In this document: positions 17,006 to 25,044 of the stretch, piece after piece
Numbering within the stretch: the first letter of the stretch is position 1
Layout: every line of letters starts with the position of its first letter
Assembly (NCBI GenBank): GCA_964495465.1
Contig: CAZBWE010000026.1
Span: 1 to 27,584 of the forward strand
Direction of reading: 5' to 3'
From: CAZBWE01 sp964495465
Lineage (GTDB): Bacteria; Planctomycetota; Phycisphaerae; Sedimentisphaerales; Anaerobacaceae
DNA length: 27,584 nt
Notes under the pieces: model-generated
What the model saw: the letters and a program-made list of their open reading frames with translations, nothing else
Told to the model about the DNA's origin: nothing
Database searches by the model: none
Program-made: the position numbers and the translations under genes

Positions 17006-17034
17006 TTGACTATTTTCGATTTGGACTGTATTAT
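17006..17034 (+). promoter_or_regulatory. Strong promoter-like pair upstream of the HD phosphohydrolase gene
   Basis: TTGACT (17006-17011), 17 bases, TATTAT (17029-17034). The opposite strand of the same -10 reads TATAAT (17030-17035) and could serve the cupin gene, though its -35 is poor. The plus-strand transcript would have a leader of about 190 bases before the HD gene at 17231. That leader contains two inverted repeats: GCCAT/ATGGC around 17128-17145 and CGGG/CCCG around 17162-17174. Confidence 0.5.
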
Positions 17035-17230
17035 ACACCAGGTGAATTATTATGGAATACGTTATAAGGATTTTAAATGGAATTTTTTGGTCTTTTTCCC
17101 CGTGGCCGGGAGTATATTGGTTTAGCCATCGCCGGCATGGCGACGTAAAATATTTAGACTCGGGTTTTACCCGGGGGCTCGACCCTGTTACGGTCTCTAC
17201 AATAGATACTCATTAAAGACTCGATATATT

Positions 17231-18031
17231 ATGAAACAGCAGCAGCTTGATAAATTTAGAGTGTGGTTTGACGATTATGTGGCCGGCTTTTATGGCGATG
17301 ATGAGTTCGTAAATGTGAATATAAAGCTCAAAGAAGACCATAGCCGACGGACCTGCAAAGAAATGTTATATCTGGCCGAGCAGTTAAATCTATCGGCAAA
17401 CCAAAGGCTAATAGCTGAGACCATAGCCCTTCTTCACGATGTCGGCCGGTTTGAGCAGTTCATCAAATACAAAACTTACAGCGACCCCAGAAGCACGAAC
17501 CATTCTCTGCTCGGATTAAAAATCCTCCGCCGGGAAAAAATCCTCGATGGCATTGAGCAAAAGGAAAGAGAAATAATAGAAAAAGCGATTGAATTTCACG
17601 GGCGAAAAGAGCTGCCGGCCGATTTGGACGGAGACCGCCTCTTATTCTCGAAATTAATCCGCGATGCCGACAAAATAGATATCCTCTACGTTATAACGCA
17701 GTACTACAAACAGTACCGTGATAATCCGAAGGCGTTTAAGCTGGAAGTCGAGCTTCCCGATGAGCCGGGATATTCGAAAAAAGTTGTCGAAAAGATTCTA
17801 ACCGGCCAAAAGATTGATTACACCAAGTTACGAACGCTAAACGATATGAAACTCTGCCAGCTCGGCTGGGTCTATGACGTGAACTTCACCGCAACCTTAA
17901 AGAGAATAAAACAACGAAAATTTCTCCAAATGCTGATTGATTTTTTACCCAAAACCGGCGATATTAAGCAAGTCGAAAAAAAAGTATTTGCGTATGTCGA
18001 TTCGAGAATAGAAAACGAAGGTAAGATATAA
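17231..18031 (+). CDS. HD-domain metal-dependent phosphohydrolase
   Basis: The product has 266 residues. The HD signature is complete: His37 (KEDHSRRT), His69-Asp70 (ALLHDVGRFEQF), His91 (TNHSLLG), His123 (EFHGRKE) and Asp145 (LIRDADKIDILY). HD proteins bind one or two divalent metals and hydrolyse phosphate esters of nucleotides or signalling nucleotides. No sensor or RelA/SpoT-type synthetase domain is attached, so the substrate is open. The last part (about 200-266) is a helical, basic tail. Its stop codon abuts the purC start without a gap, so it is in one operon with purC and may relate to nucleotide metabolism. The start ATG has no clear ribosome-binding site. Confidence 0.85.
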   Translation: MKQQQLDKFRVWFDDYVAGFYGDDEFVNVNIKLKEDHSRRTCKEMLYLAEQLNLSANQRLIAETIALLHDVGRFEQFIKYKTYSDPRSTNHSLLGLKILRREKILDGIEQKEREIIEKAIEFHGRKELPADLDGDRLLFSKLIRDADKIDILYVITQYYKQYRDNPKAFKLEVELPDEPGYSKKVVEKILTGQKIDYTKLRTLNDMKLCQLGWVYDVNFTATLKRIKQRKFLQMLIDFLPKTGDIKQVEKKVFAYVDSRIENEGKI

Positions 18032-18943
18032 ATGGATGGGACTGCGATGGAAACGGTTTTGAGAACAAATATAGCCGGCGTCGAGCCGGGCCGCGGCAAG
18101 GTCCGGGATATATACGACCTCGGCGACGAGCTGCTGATAGTTGCCACCGACAGAATAAGTGCCTTCGACGTGGTTATGGAAAATGGAATACCTTACAAGG
18201 GAATCGTCCTGACCCGGATTTCTCTTTTCTGGTTCGATTTTCTAAGTGGCTTTGTAGAGCATCACCTGATTAGCACCGATGTGGAAAGTTTTCCATCGCC
18301 GTTTTGCGATTTCCCGGGCCGGCTTGCCGGGCGAAGTATGCTGGTCAAAAAAGGTAAAGTTCTGCCTGTCGAATGTGTGGTGCGCGGTTACCTTGCCGGC
18401 TCAGGCTGGAAAGAATATCAAAAAAGCCGCACGGTCTGCGGACAGAAGCTGCCGCCCGGCCTGCTGCAGTGCCAGAAGCTGCCCGATTTGATATTCACGC
18501 CTGCTACAAAGGCCGAAAGAGGAACCCACGATGAGAACATCAGCTTTGAGAAGTGCGCCGAAATCATCGGACAGGATACAGCTGACTATGTCCGCGATAA
18601 AAGCATAGAGATTTTTCAAAAAGCCGGCAAATATGCTGAGAGCAAAGGAATAATCCTGGCCGATACGAAGTTTGAGTGGGGATTTGTGGATGGAAAGATT
18701 ATTTTGATTGACGAGGTCCTTACCCCGGACTCGTCCCGTTTCTGGCCCGCCGATAAGTATCAGCCGGGCAGAGACCAGGAGAGCTTCGACAAGCAGTTCG
18801 TCCGCAACTATCTGGAGAGCATTGATTTTGACAAGTCAGGCCCGGGAGTGGAGCTGCCTGAAGATATCTGCAAAAAAACAAGCAAAAAATACATCGAATG
18901 TTACGAACGCCTCACAGGCAAAAAATTCAAATTCGACAATTAG
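18032..18943 (+). CDS. purC: Phosphoribosylaminoimidazole-succinocarboxamide synthase
   Basis: The 303-residue enzyme joins aspartate to CAIR with ATP in purine synthesis. Landmarks: GRGKVRDIYDLGDELLIVAT, then DRISAFDVVM; VVRGYLAGSGWKEY; TPATKAERGTHDENISFE; ILADTKFEWGFVDGKI; and DEVLTPDSSRFWPADKY followed by QESFDKQFVR. It is of the longer type (about 300 residues, as in yeast and many planctomycetes) rather than the E. coli type of 237. The ATG at 18032 follows the HD stop directly; an internal ATG at 18047 is a possible alternative start. The other pur genes are not in the window. Confidence 0.95.
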   Translation: MDGTAMETVLRTNIAGVEPGRGKVRDIYDLGDELLIVATDRISAFDVVMENGIPYKGIVLTRISLFWFDFLSGFVEHHLISTDVESFPSPFCDFPGRLAGRSMLVKKGKVLPVECVVRGYLAGSGWKEYQKSRTVCGQKLPPGLLQCQKLPDLIFTPATKAERGTHDENISFEKCAEIIGQDTADYVRDKSIEIFQKAGKYAESKGIILADTKFEWGFVDGKIILIDEVLTPDSSRFWPADKYQPGRDQESFDKQFVRNYLESIDFDKSGPGVELPEDICKKTSKKYIECYERLTGKKFKFDN

Positions 18944-18944
18944 C

Positions 18945-19000
18945 CATTGCGAGTCCCCACGTCTTCTTGCCGAAGATAAAAGTAGGGTCGTGGCAATCTC
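18945..19000 (+). repeat. CATTGCGAG-type intergenic repeat, copy 1 (partial)
   Basis: It begins CATTGCGAGTCCCCACGTCT and ends GTGGCAATCTC, the same left half as the fuller copy at 23671-23791. It starts one base after the purC stop codon. The inner arms (CTTCTTGCCGAAGA and neighbours) can fold. Confidence 0.65.
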
Positions 19001-19062
19001 AAAAATACTTGAGCGACAAAAGCTGAAAAAAATACCGGATGTTTTCGTCCCTTAACTTAAAA

Positions 19063-20484
19063 TTAGTCCTGCTTTTCCGTCTGTTTACCTTCTTTCATTA
19101 GATTGTTGATATGCACAAGAGACCCTGACAATTTGTTCCCGGCATCAACGTCTATATAGACCAAATCTCCCTTACCATCAATTAAAGCCGTGATCACTTT
19201 TTCATTTTCAAGTTTCAATTTCCCTCGAAGAGTTTCTCCTCTATCAAATGGACGATGCATACGCGGTTCCATCACAAGGCCTATAAACTGTATATTCAAT
19301 GGATTGCTGAAATCTGAAAGCACATGAAATTCAGGATTACGCCCAATCCATTTTTCATACAAATCGGAGAGCGATAACTGCTGACAGATAAAGCTAATAA
19401 CCATTGATTTTTTACAGTCTTTCTTGAGAATGTCAAAAATCATCATTTCGTCCAATGATAAATTTCGCATTGCCGGTCTTCCGCTGAAATATTCCGGCAG
19501 CAGTCTCTTGAAGTCGCCAAATATTAAAACAACATACCCGTCAGGACCGGCTTCTTTCTTCAAATCGTCTAAAGTCATAAGTTGACGCTTGACTAATTCA
19601 ACACGAGCGAAATTCGGAAAAGGTTTGCCCTCTGACAAAACGATCTCTTGCTTTGGCACTTGAGCAAGATCACCATCCAAAAGAGCCAGTACCAGTTCAG
19701 AACTATCGGAAGCCATTTTTTCCACAACAAGTTTCGCGGAACCAAGCATCAGTATGTCGGATATTTTACCATTAATGGAAACGGGATCCATCTGATTGTC
19801 AAAAGGCTTTAGTGATAGGTTTAGGTATCGACCCTTCAGTTCCAGTGAATCCCGACATGTTATTGACGTATTTAGAAATGCATTTTTAATTGAGGTTGAA
19901 CCTGAAAGAGTGCCATTAAGCGTGGTACTGAAACGACTTTCATATACGGGGGGATTATGACTATAAATGCTTATTTTTAAAGCCCCCGCAACAGGTTCTT
20001 TTGCTGAAATGCTGAGTTGTTTTGGAGAAACTTCGAGCGGTATCTTTATTTCTCCCCGAAAGGATAAAAGACCTTCTTTGACGGTCACGGGTTTCTTGTT
20101 TTCACCGGTACGAAGTATCTTTACCATACACAAGCGATCTGAATCTTGGCTAATAACGTTCATATTGCTGGCATCTTTAAGCATCACCACATATTGATTT
20201 CCATCGGCAGCCGTACCAAGATTCAACTGTTGTTTATATCCGTCTTTTTTCCCGCCGTCTTTGATTTGCTCTGATTTAACTCCATGCTGAGAAATACTAC
20301 AAAAAATGGAACTCGACTGAGTAAATTCCAATATAATGTTAAATCTTTCGATATCTTGTGATATGTTGTTATGAAAGACTACCCACTGTTTTTCCTCAGC
20401 CCAAACTGGACTCGATAACATTGTCAATAAAATCATAAATAAAAACAACATGGTGTAAATTAAGGTCTGTTTTTGTGATTGCAT
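19063..20484 (-). CDS. Exported protein with a redoxin-like C-terminal domain lacking active-site cysteines
   Basis: The start is put at ATG 20484, 8 bases after AAAGGA; an ATG at 20493 overlaps that site and is less likely. The product then has 473 residues. A signal peptide ends at SSPVWA before EEK. The middle (about 35-280) is beta-rich with no family I recognise. From about 286 on, the pattern resembles a TlpA/AhpC-type thioredoxin fold: GKPFPNFARVEL, then a strand GYVVLIFGDF, later FHVLSDFSNPLNIQFIG and VITALIDGKGDLVYIDVDAG. The CxxC or peroxidatic Cys expected after the first strand is absent (GDFKRLLPEY), so it is probably not an active redox enzyme. It diverges from the ECF sigma factor operon, which may regulate it. 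The redoxin assignment is structural analogy only. Confidence 0.7.
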   Translation of the reverse strand: MQSQKQTLIYTMLFLFMILLTMLSSPVWAEEKQWVVFHNNISQDIERFNIILEFTQSSSIFCSISQHGVKSEQIKDGGKKDGYKQQLNLGTAADGNQYVVMLKDASNMNVISQDSDRLCMVKILRTGENKKPVTVKEGLLSFRGEIKIPLEVSPKQLSISAKEPVAGALKISIYSHNPPVYESRFSTTLNGTLSGSTSIKNAFLNTSITCRDSLELKGRYLNLSLKPFDNQMDPVSINGKISDILMLGSAKLVVEKMASDSSELVLALLDGDLAQVPKQEIVLSEGKPFPNFARVELVKRQLMTLDDLKKEAGPDGYVVLIFGDFKRLLPEYFSGRPAMRNLSLDEMMIFDILKKDCKKSMVISFICQQLSLSDLYEKWIGRNPEFHVLSDFSNPLNIQFIGLVMEPRMHRPFDRGETLRGKLKLENEKVITALIDGKGDLVYIDVDAGNKLSGSLVHINNLMKEGKQTEKQD

Positions 20485-20618
20485 AACGGTCATCCTTTCA
20501 ACTGGGATTTCCCATATAACATGGTATATTCTTGCTCAGCTACACCGCTGAGCCCCTTAATTTCACTGTAATACCAAAATCTTACGCGAATTACAATAAT
20601 CCTTTAATGGCCAAACTT

Positions 20619-20637
20619 AATCCGCCGGAGGCGGATT
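20619..20637. repeat. REP-like hairpin 1
   Basis: A perfect 8-bp stem, AATCCGCC-GGA-GGCGGATT. It resembles the second hairpin at 20828 in the core TYCGCC, a 3-base loop, GGCGRA. Confidence 0.6.
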
Positions 20638-20827
20638 TGGAGCAGTTGATTGTTTTTAGCGCTGCGATTGCGATGCTATTTATGGCAGTATCCATCGCTG
20701 AAACTAAATACCAGGAAATCTGTTCAAAAAGGCCATTATGTTTCTCTGATAGCTATTCTTTAGAAAAAATTTTACACAAAATCAAACCCCGCCTGTTATT
20801 ATTATATAGAAACTGGATATATTCAGA

Positions 20828-20842
20828 TTCGCCTGAGGCGAA
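20828..20842. repeat. REP-like hairpin 2
   Basis: A perfect 6-bp stem, TTCGCC-TGA-GGCGAA, ending 29 bases before the sigma-factor ATG. It is a variant of the hairpin at 20619 and is close enough to affect translation. Confidence 0.55.
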
Positions 20843-20871
20843 CAAGTTTTTGGAAGATTGGAGCCCTATAG

Positions 20872-21384
20872 ATGAATTTATCCACGCGAGCAGAGATCTT
20901 TGAAAAGGTAAGAGAAAAATATGTCGGATTTCTGACATCGGTCCTCTGGAAATTGACCGGTGACCGCGAGCTTTTCACCGAGGCAATGCAATACGCCCTA
21001 TTGGGAATGTGGCAGAGCATCGAGAAGCTCAACGGCAAAAAAGCCCCTTCCTATATCTATCGAATTGCCTTATCAGCCAATTCAAAGGCCTGGCGAAACA
21101 GAATCGGCAAAGACGGCGAATTCATCCGAAGCCGAAACGAAACGCATAACGACTCCGACGAAAAGCTCGACAGGGATGAAATAACATCGATAGTCCGGCG
21201 CGAGATAGGAACTCTCCCCGCCAAACAGGGACGGGCAATAGTAATGAGATACCTGGAACAACAGGACTACAAAAATATTGCTGAAAAACTGCGCTGCACA
21301 CAAGCCGGCGCAAGGTCGCACGTATCAAAGGCAATTGGTACTTTGAAAAGAAAACTTGCGACTCTGGCTGAACGAGGTAAATAA
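20872..21384 (+). CDS. ECF-type RNA polymerase sigma factor
   Basis: The 170-residue protein has only the two ECF regions. Sigma-2 spans about 8-78 (EKVREKYVGFLTSVLWKLTG, then ALLGMWQSIEKLNGK and PSYIYRIALSANSKAWR). Sigma-4 spans about 105-165 (IGTLPAKQGRAIVMRYLEQQ, and the helix-turn-helix DYKNIAEKLRCTQAGARSHV). The ATG has GGAG 8 bases upstream. The next gene starts 2 bases after its stop, so translation is coupled to a membrane sensor that is its likely anti-sigma factor. It probably directs its own operon and perhaps the divergent exported protein. The -10-binding part of region 2 is somewhat diverged (QYALLGMWQS), so the specific promoter is unknown. Confidence 0.85.
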   Translation: MNLSTRAEIFEKVREKYVGFLTSVLWKLTGDRELFTEAMQYALLGMWQSIEKLNGKKAPSYIYRIALSANSKAWRNRIGKDGEFIRSRNETHNDSDEKLDRDEITSIVRREIGTLPAKQGRAIVMRYLEQQDYKNIAEKLRCTQAGARSHVSKAIGTLKRKLATLAERGK

Positions 21385-21386
21385 AA

Positions 21387-22550
21387 ATGAACGAAGACAG
21401 AATTGAAAAAATCCTGAAAAATATCGGCAGTAAAGATGTTCCGCCCGATGTGCACAACCTCGCAGAGCAGACATCGAAAGAATTCAGCAAAACCTTAATG
21501 CAGTCAAAACAACCGAAACACTATATCTTTTTGGAGCATATTATGAAAAGCAAAATAACACAATTAGCCGCAGCAGCGGCAATAATCATAGTGACATTTT
21601 TTGGAATCAGCCAGTTTTTCGGCGGCACCGTGACTTTTGCCCAGGTCATCCAGCCGATTCTCAATGCCCGGACTGTGATTTTCGACTTCATTGTAGGCGA
21701 AGATGAAACAGGCCCCGTCATGCACGAAATAGTTGTGGGTCAACGAATCAGAAGGACCATATCGAACCTGCCAAACATGACCTCTATTATTGACCTGGAA
21801 AGTGCAAAAATACTCGCACTTGATACCGAAGCAAAAACAGCCGTTTATATTGATATAAAAGGCTCACTTCAGGAAGGAACGAAAAACTACATAGAGTTTG
21901 TTCGGAAGGCCATTGTTAAGTTACAGGATAATTATGAAAAACTTGGCGAACAGGAAATCGATGGACAAAAAGCTATCGGGTTTGTAGCCCGGGGCCCAAA
22001 TGAAGAAGTGAAGGTCTGGGCCGACCCTAAAACGGCCCTTCCCATTCGGATAGAACTTCGATTGGGACAGTTATTTGTGATTATGAAGAATTTCAAGTTT
22101 GATGCGCCGATAGAGGACTCACAGATGAGTATGGATGTGCCACCTGGATATACGTTGGAGCAAACTGAGGTCGACTTCTCAGGGGCCAACGAGCAGGATT
22201 TTATTGAAAGCCTGCGCATTTGGGCTGAAGTTCTGCTCAATGGCAATTTCCCGGACGCTATAGGCACCGAAAATGCTATGAAACAAGTACCTCTGCTTGG
22301 AGAAAAGGTTGCTCCGTTGGACCTTCCGGATGATGAAAAAAAGCAACTGGGGATGAAATTTATACGAGGAATGCTGTTCCTCCAAATTTACGAAAGCGGG
22401 GGCAACTGGCACTACGCTGGAAAGGGCGTTAAACTTGGCGATGCTAGCAAGGCAGTATTCTGGTACCAGCCGAAAGACTCGGAAACATACCGTGTGATTT
22501 ACGGCGACCTGCACGTCGAAGACATCGTGCCGGACAAACTGCCGAAATAA
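21387..22550 (+). CDS. One-pass membrane protein with LolA/RseB-like outer domain, probable anti-sigma/sensor
   Basis: The product has 387 residues. The first 50 are cytoplasmic and charged (EDRIEKILKNIGSKDVPPDV), the place for a sigma-binding segment. A membrane helix follows at about 57-77 (ITQLAAAAAIIIVTFFGISQ). The outer part begins with TFAQVIQPILNARTVIFDFI and goes on to GQKAIGFVARGPNEEVKVWA and DPKTALPIRIEL, the strand pattern of LolA/RseB-type lipoprotein-binding folds. By context it is the anti-sigma partner of the preceding ECF factor, with a sensor domain for lipid or lipoprotein stress. It lacks a zinc-binding anti-sigma motif, so the binding mode is inferred. A standard terminator ends the operon at 22573. 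Confidence 0.7.
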   Translation: MNEDRIEKILKNIGSKDVPPDVHNLAEQTSKEFSKTLMQSKQPKHYIFLEHIMKSKITQLAAAAAIIIVTFFGISQFFGGTVTFAQVIQPILNARTVIFDFIVGEDETGPVMHEIVVGQRIRRTISNLPNMTSIIDLESAKILALDTEAKTAVYIDIKGSLQEGTKNYIEFVRKAIVKLQDNYEKLGEQEIDGQKAIGFVARGPNEEVKVWADPKTALPIRIELRLGQLFVIMKNFKFDAPIEDSQMSMDVPPGYTLEQTEVDFSGANEQDFIESLRIWAEVLLNGNFPDAIGTENAMKQVPLLGEKVAPLDLPDDEKKQLGMKFIRGMLFLQIYESGGNWHYAGKGVKLGDASKAVFWYQPKDSETYRVIYGDLHVEDIVPDKLPK

Positions 22551-22572
22551 TCGCACAAAAGGTTCGTCTGAC

Positions 22573-22603
22573 AAGGCCGGGCTCATTAACCCGGCCTTTT
22601 TTA
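22573..22603 (+). terminator. Intrinsic terminator of the sigma/sensor operon
   Basis: AAGGCCGGG and CCCGGCCTT form a perfect 9-bp stem with an 8-base loop, and the right arm runs into six T. Because of the A-rich left flank it may also stop transcripts coming from the convergent GTPase gene. Confidence 0.92.
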
Positions 22604-22630
22604 TTGGCAAATCATCTCTGATAAAAATAG

Positions 22631-23614
22631 TTAATTGAAATGCAATTCGATAATATCTTTGTCGTTCAGAATGTGGCCTCTCTGTGCGTTCTGGCCGGCA
22701 TAAACACCCGCCCCCCATATCCTTGCGAATTTAAGTTTATCAGTCAATTCTCTGTGAATCGCCGTAGCCAGGTCCATAACAGTAGAACCCACCGGCAGTG
22801 TAAACGGCTCATTCATATCCGGCTTTTTGCCCGGCGGTTTGGCATAAACGCGTATGATATTCAGCAGGTGAAACAATGTCCCGGGCAGCTCGGCCATACC
22901 GGCCCCACTCTCGGTGGATATCTTTACATACTCAAACTGATGCTTCGCATTTCTTTTCAGCTTCCCGAAGGCGCCCGATTTTGCAATATCACTTTTCGTG
23001 CAGATGCAAAACGCCCTTCTGCCAAGCACGTTTCCCTGCTGGTCAGCAGACGGTGTCTCGGCATCTATGAGTAAACTTCTGGATTCCAGAAAATCCATAC
23101 AAACACCCATCTGCTCGGCGACATTACCGGAAAGGTCGATGGTAATGGCAATCAGGTCACAGTTGCGGTATGTCCCCACCTGCCCCGGCGCAACATAGTC
23201 CGCAGTAATCGGCGGCATATCGACAAGCTGTATCTGCACGTCCTCGAACACCATCATCCCCGGCACGGGCCCTGTAGTAGCGAAGGGAAATGCGGCAACA
23301 TTGGCCTTTGCATTGGTAAGGGCGGCGACTATAGAGCTTTTGCCGCTGTTAGGCGTCCCAAGCAAAACGACCTGCCCTACACCGGTTCGCTGGACATGGA
23401 AAATATCAACGTGTTTGGCTTTTCCCTTCTTTGCCGGCGCCTCCCGTAACTTACTGAGCTTTCTGCGCAGGTCCGCCTTTAAGTGGTCGGTCCCCTTGTG
23501 CTTGGGCATCACCGCAAGCATACGCTCGAGAGCCAGAATCTTCTCTTCCGGCGTTACCGCCTCGCGATACCACTGTTCCGCCTTAAAATATTCCGGTGTT
23601 AAGTTAGCTGGCAC
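22631..23614 (-). CDS. DRG/Obg-type GTPase with C-terminal TGS domain
   Basis: The product has 327 residues. A basic helical lead (1-75) is followed by a GTPase domain: G1 GTPNSGKSS (86-94), switch region with PFATTGPVPGMM (110-121), G3 at VDMPP (131-135) and G4 TKSD (206-209). The TGS domain occupies about 245-327 and closes with HILNDKDIIELHFN. This is the layout of eukaryotic and archaeal DRG proteins and of a bacterial branch thought to bind ribosomes or RNA. G3 reads DMPP rather than DxxG, which is common in this branch and may lower intrinsic hydrolysis. The start is a GTG at 23614 with a weak ribosome-binding site. It converges on the sigma/sensor operon. Confidence 0.85.
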   Translation of the reverse strand: MPANLTPEYFKAEQWYREAVTPEEKILALERMLAVMPKHKGTDHLKADLRRKLSKLREAPAKKGKAKHVDIFHVQRTGVGQVVLLGTPNSGKSSIVAALTNAKANVAAFPFATTGPVPGMMVFEDVQIQLVDMPPITADYVAPGQVGTYRNCDLIAITIDLSGNVAEQMGVCMDFLESRSLLIDAETPSADQQGNVLGRRAFCICTKSDIAKSGAFGKLKRNAKHQFEYVKISTESGAGMAELPGTLFHLLNIIRVYAKPPGKKPDMNEPFTLPVGSTVMDLATAIHRELTDKLKFARIWGAGVYAGQNAQRGHILNDKDIIELHFN

Positions 23615-23914
23615 GATTAAAAACTCAAAAATTAAAACTTATATTTCTTTGTAAAAATCTTACAACACCAGTCATTGCGAGCCCCCACGTCTTCTTGTCG
23701 AAGACAAGAGTGGGGGCGTGGCAATCTTAATTTATCAAGCAGAGGAAGCTACCTAAACGTTTGAGATTGCTTCGCTCCGCTCGCAATAACGTTTACTATA
23801 ACAATGTTTTCTATAGAACAAGCTTAAAATAATTATAGAACTCGTCACTTGAGATTTTATTATGTGCCGGATGACTTCCTTAATTTTACACTTTGCATTT
23901 TTATATTTGATTTT
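23615..23914. other. Intergenic stretch holding a mobile-type repeat
   Basis: These 300 bases between the GTPase and leuB contain the CATTGCGAG-type element at 23671-23791 and AT-rich sequence on both sides. I see no gene and no clear terminator for leuB. Confidence 0.5.
23671..23791 (+). repeat. CATTGCGAG-type intergenic repeat, copy 2 (fullest)
   Basis: The left end is GTCATTGCGAGCCCCCACGT and the right end is GAGATTGCTTCGCTCCGCTC followed by GCAATAACG, so the outermost words are near-inverted (CATTGCGAG against CTCGCAATAA). Two nested hairpins lie inside: CTTGTCGAAGACAAG near 23694-23708, and CCCCCAC/GTGGGGG flanking it. The form is that of a palindromic MITE or REP-like element without coding capacity. 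Confidence 0.75.
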
Positions 23915-25003
23915 CTATTCAGCCACTTTTTCGGTTACGAGGTCGCCAACTTCACTGGTTGAATATCCCATCTTTCCCGCCTGCATCGATTTTATTTTGT
24001 TTGCTGTTACGAACATCACGGCCTGCTCTACCTGCTCCGCAGCACTTTCCTCACCTAATGCAGCAAGCAGCATCTGCCCGGCGCAAATAGCTGCTAACGG
24101 ATTGATAACGCCTTTGCCGGTATACTTCGGAGCGCTTCCGCCGATTGGCTCGAACATACTGACGCCTTCGGGATTGAGATTGCCGCCTGCTGCGATGCCC
24201 ATCCCGCCCTGCGTGATTGCCCCGAGGTCGGTTATGATGTCGCCGAACATATTACCGGTTACTATCACATCGAACCATTCCGGATTCTTGACCATCCACA
24301 TACACGTAGCGTCAACATGATAATACTCACGAACTATATCAGGATATTCTTTTTTGCCCATCTCATGAAATGCCCGTTCCCAGAGGTCATACACGTATGT
24401 CAGCACGTTAGTTTTGCCGCATAGTGCAAGCGTATTATTCTTTCCTTTGCCGCGTGCCTTTTTGCCGTGCTTGCGTGCATACTCGAATGCGTATCTCAGG
24501 CACCGGTCAACCTGGAACCGGGTATAAACAGCCGACTGCACAGCAACTTCGTTTGGTGTTCCTTTCATAGTAAAGCCGCCTGTGCCGGTATAAAGGTCGC
24601 CTGTATTCTCGCGAACCACGACATAGTCTATATCCTCCGGCCCCTTATCCTTCAAAGGCGTCTCAACCCCGGGGTATAGCTTCACTGGCCGAAGGTTTAT
24701 ATACTGGTCAAGCTCGAACCGTGCCTTCAGCAGTATCCCTTTTTCGAGGATACCAGGCGCAACATCCGGATGTCCGATTGCTCCCAATAGTATCGCGTCG
24801 AACTTGCGAAGCTCCTCAATTGCGCTGTCCGGCAGCGTCTCGCCGGTCCTTTTGTAGCGCTCGCCGCCGAAATCAAACTCGGTCAGCTCAACCTTGAAAT
24901 TAAACCTGTCCGCAGCGGCCTTTAATACCTTCACCGCCTCAGCCGTCACTTCCGGCCCGGTCCCATCTCCGGGCATCACCGCAATCTTGTAACTCTTTGA
25001 CAT
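23915..25003 (-). CDS. leuB: 3-isopropylmalate dehydrogenase
   Basis: The 362-residue enzyme oxidatively decarboxylates 3-isopropylmalate with NAD+ in leucine synthesis. Landmarks: IAVMPGDGTGPEVTAEAVKV at the N-terminus; LLGAIGHP; the substrate arginines in RFELDQYINLRPVKLYPG; VVRENTGDLYTGTGG (130-143, catalytic Tyr138); CGKTNVL; and VTGNMFGDIITDLGAITQGG with the metal-binding aspartates. The 130s motif reads VRENTGD where many LeuB proteins have VRELTGG, a feature shared with the tartrate/isocitrate branch, so the side-chain specificity is less certain than the family. The nearby leuD supports LeuB. The start is firm (AAGGAG, 7 bases upstream). It is separated from leuD by about 2.1 kb of repeat-bearing sequence. 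Confidence 0.9.
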   Translation of the reverse strand: MSKSYKIAVMPGDGTGPEVTAEAVKVLKAAADRFNFKVELTEFDFGGERYKRTGETLPDSAIEELRKFDAILLGAIGHPDVAPGILEKGILLKARFELDQYINLRPVKLYPGVETPLKDKGPEDIDYVVVRENTGDLYTGTGGFTMKGTPNEVAVQSAVYTRFQVDRCLRYAFEYARKHGKKARGKGKNNTLALCGKTNVLTYVYDLWERAFHEMGKKEYPDIVREYYHVDATCMWMVKNPEWFDVIVTGNMFGDIITDLGAITQGGMGIAAGGNLNPEGVSMFEPIGGSAPKYTGKGVINPLAAICAGQMLLAALGEESAAEQVEQAVMFVTANKIKSMQAGKMGYSTSEVGDLVTEKVAE

Positions 25004-25044
25004 CTAATTTCTCCTTCGAACAATCTTAAAATGTCGCGTAAATC

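Larger units (their letters stand above)
20494..20871. other. Intergenic control region with three hairpins between the redoxin-like gene and the sigma factor
   Basis: This 378-base stretch separates two divergent genes. It contains GCTCAG/CTGAGC (20534-20553, 8-base loop), AATCCGCC/GGCGGATT (20619-20637, 3-base loop) and TTCGCC/GGCGAA (20828-20842, 3-base loop). An open frame of 123 codons crosses it, but it starts at TTG without a ribosome-binding site, reads through both REP-like hairpins and overlaps the sigma gene, so I do not call it a gene. No clear housekeeping promoter is seen, which fits control by an alternative sigma factor. Confidence 0.45.

Noticed and set aside
20532..20903. 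123-codon open frame before the sigma factor
   Set aside because: It has a TTG start with no ribosome-binding site, reads through two REP-like hairpins and overlaps the sigma gene; I cannot support it as a gene.
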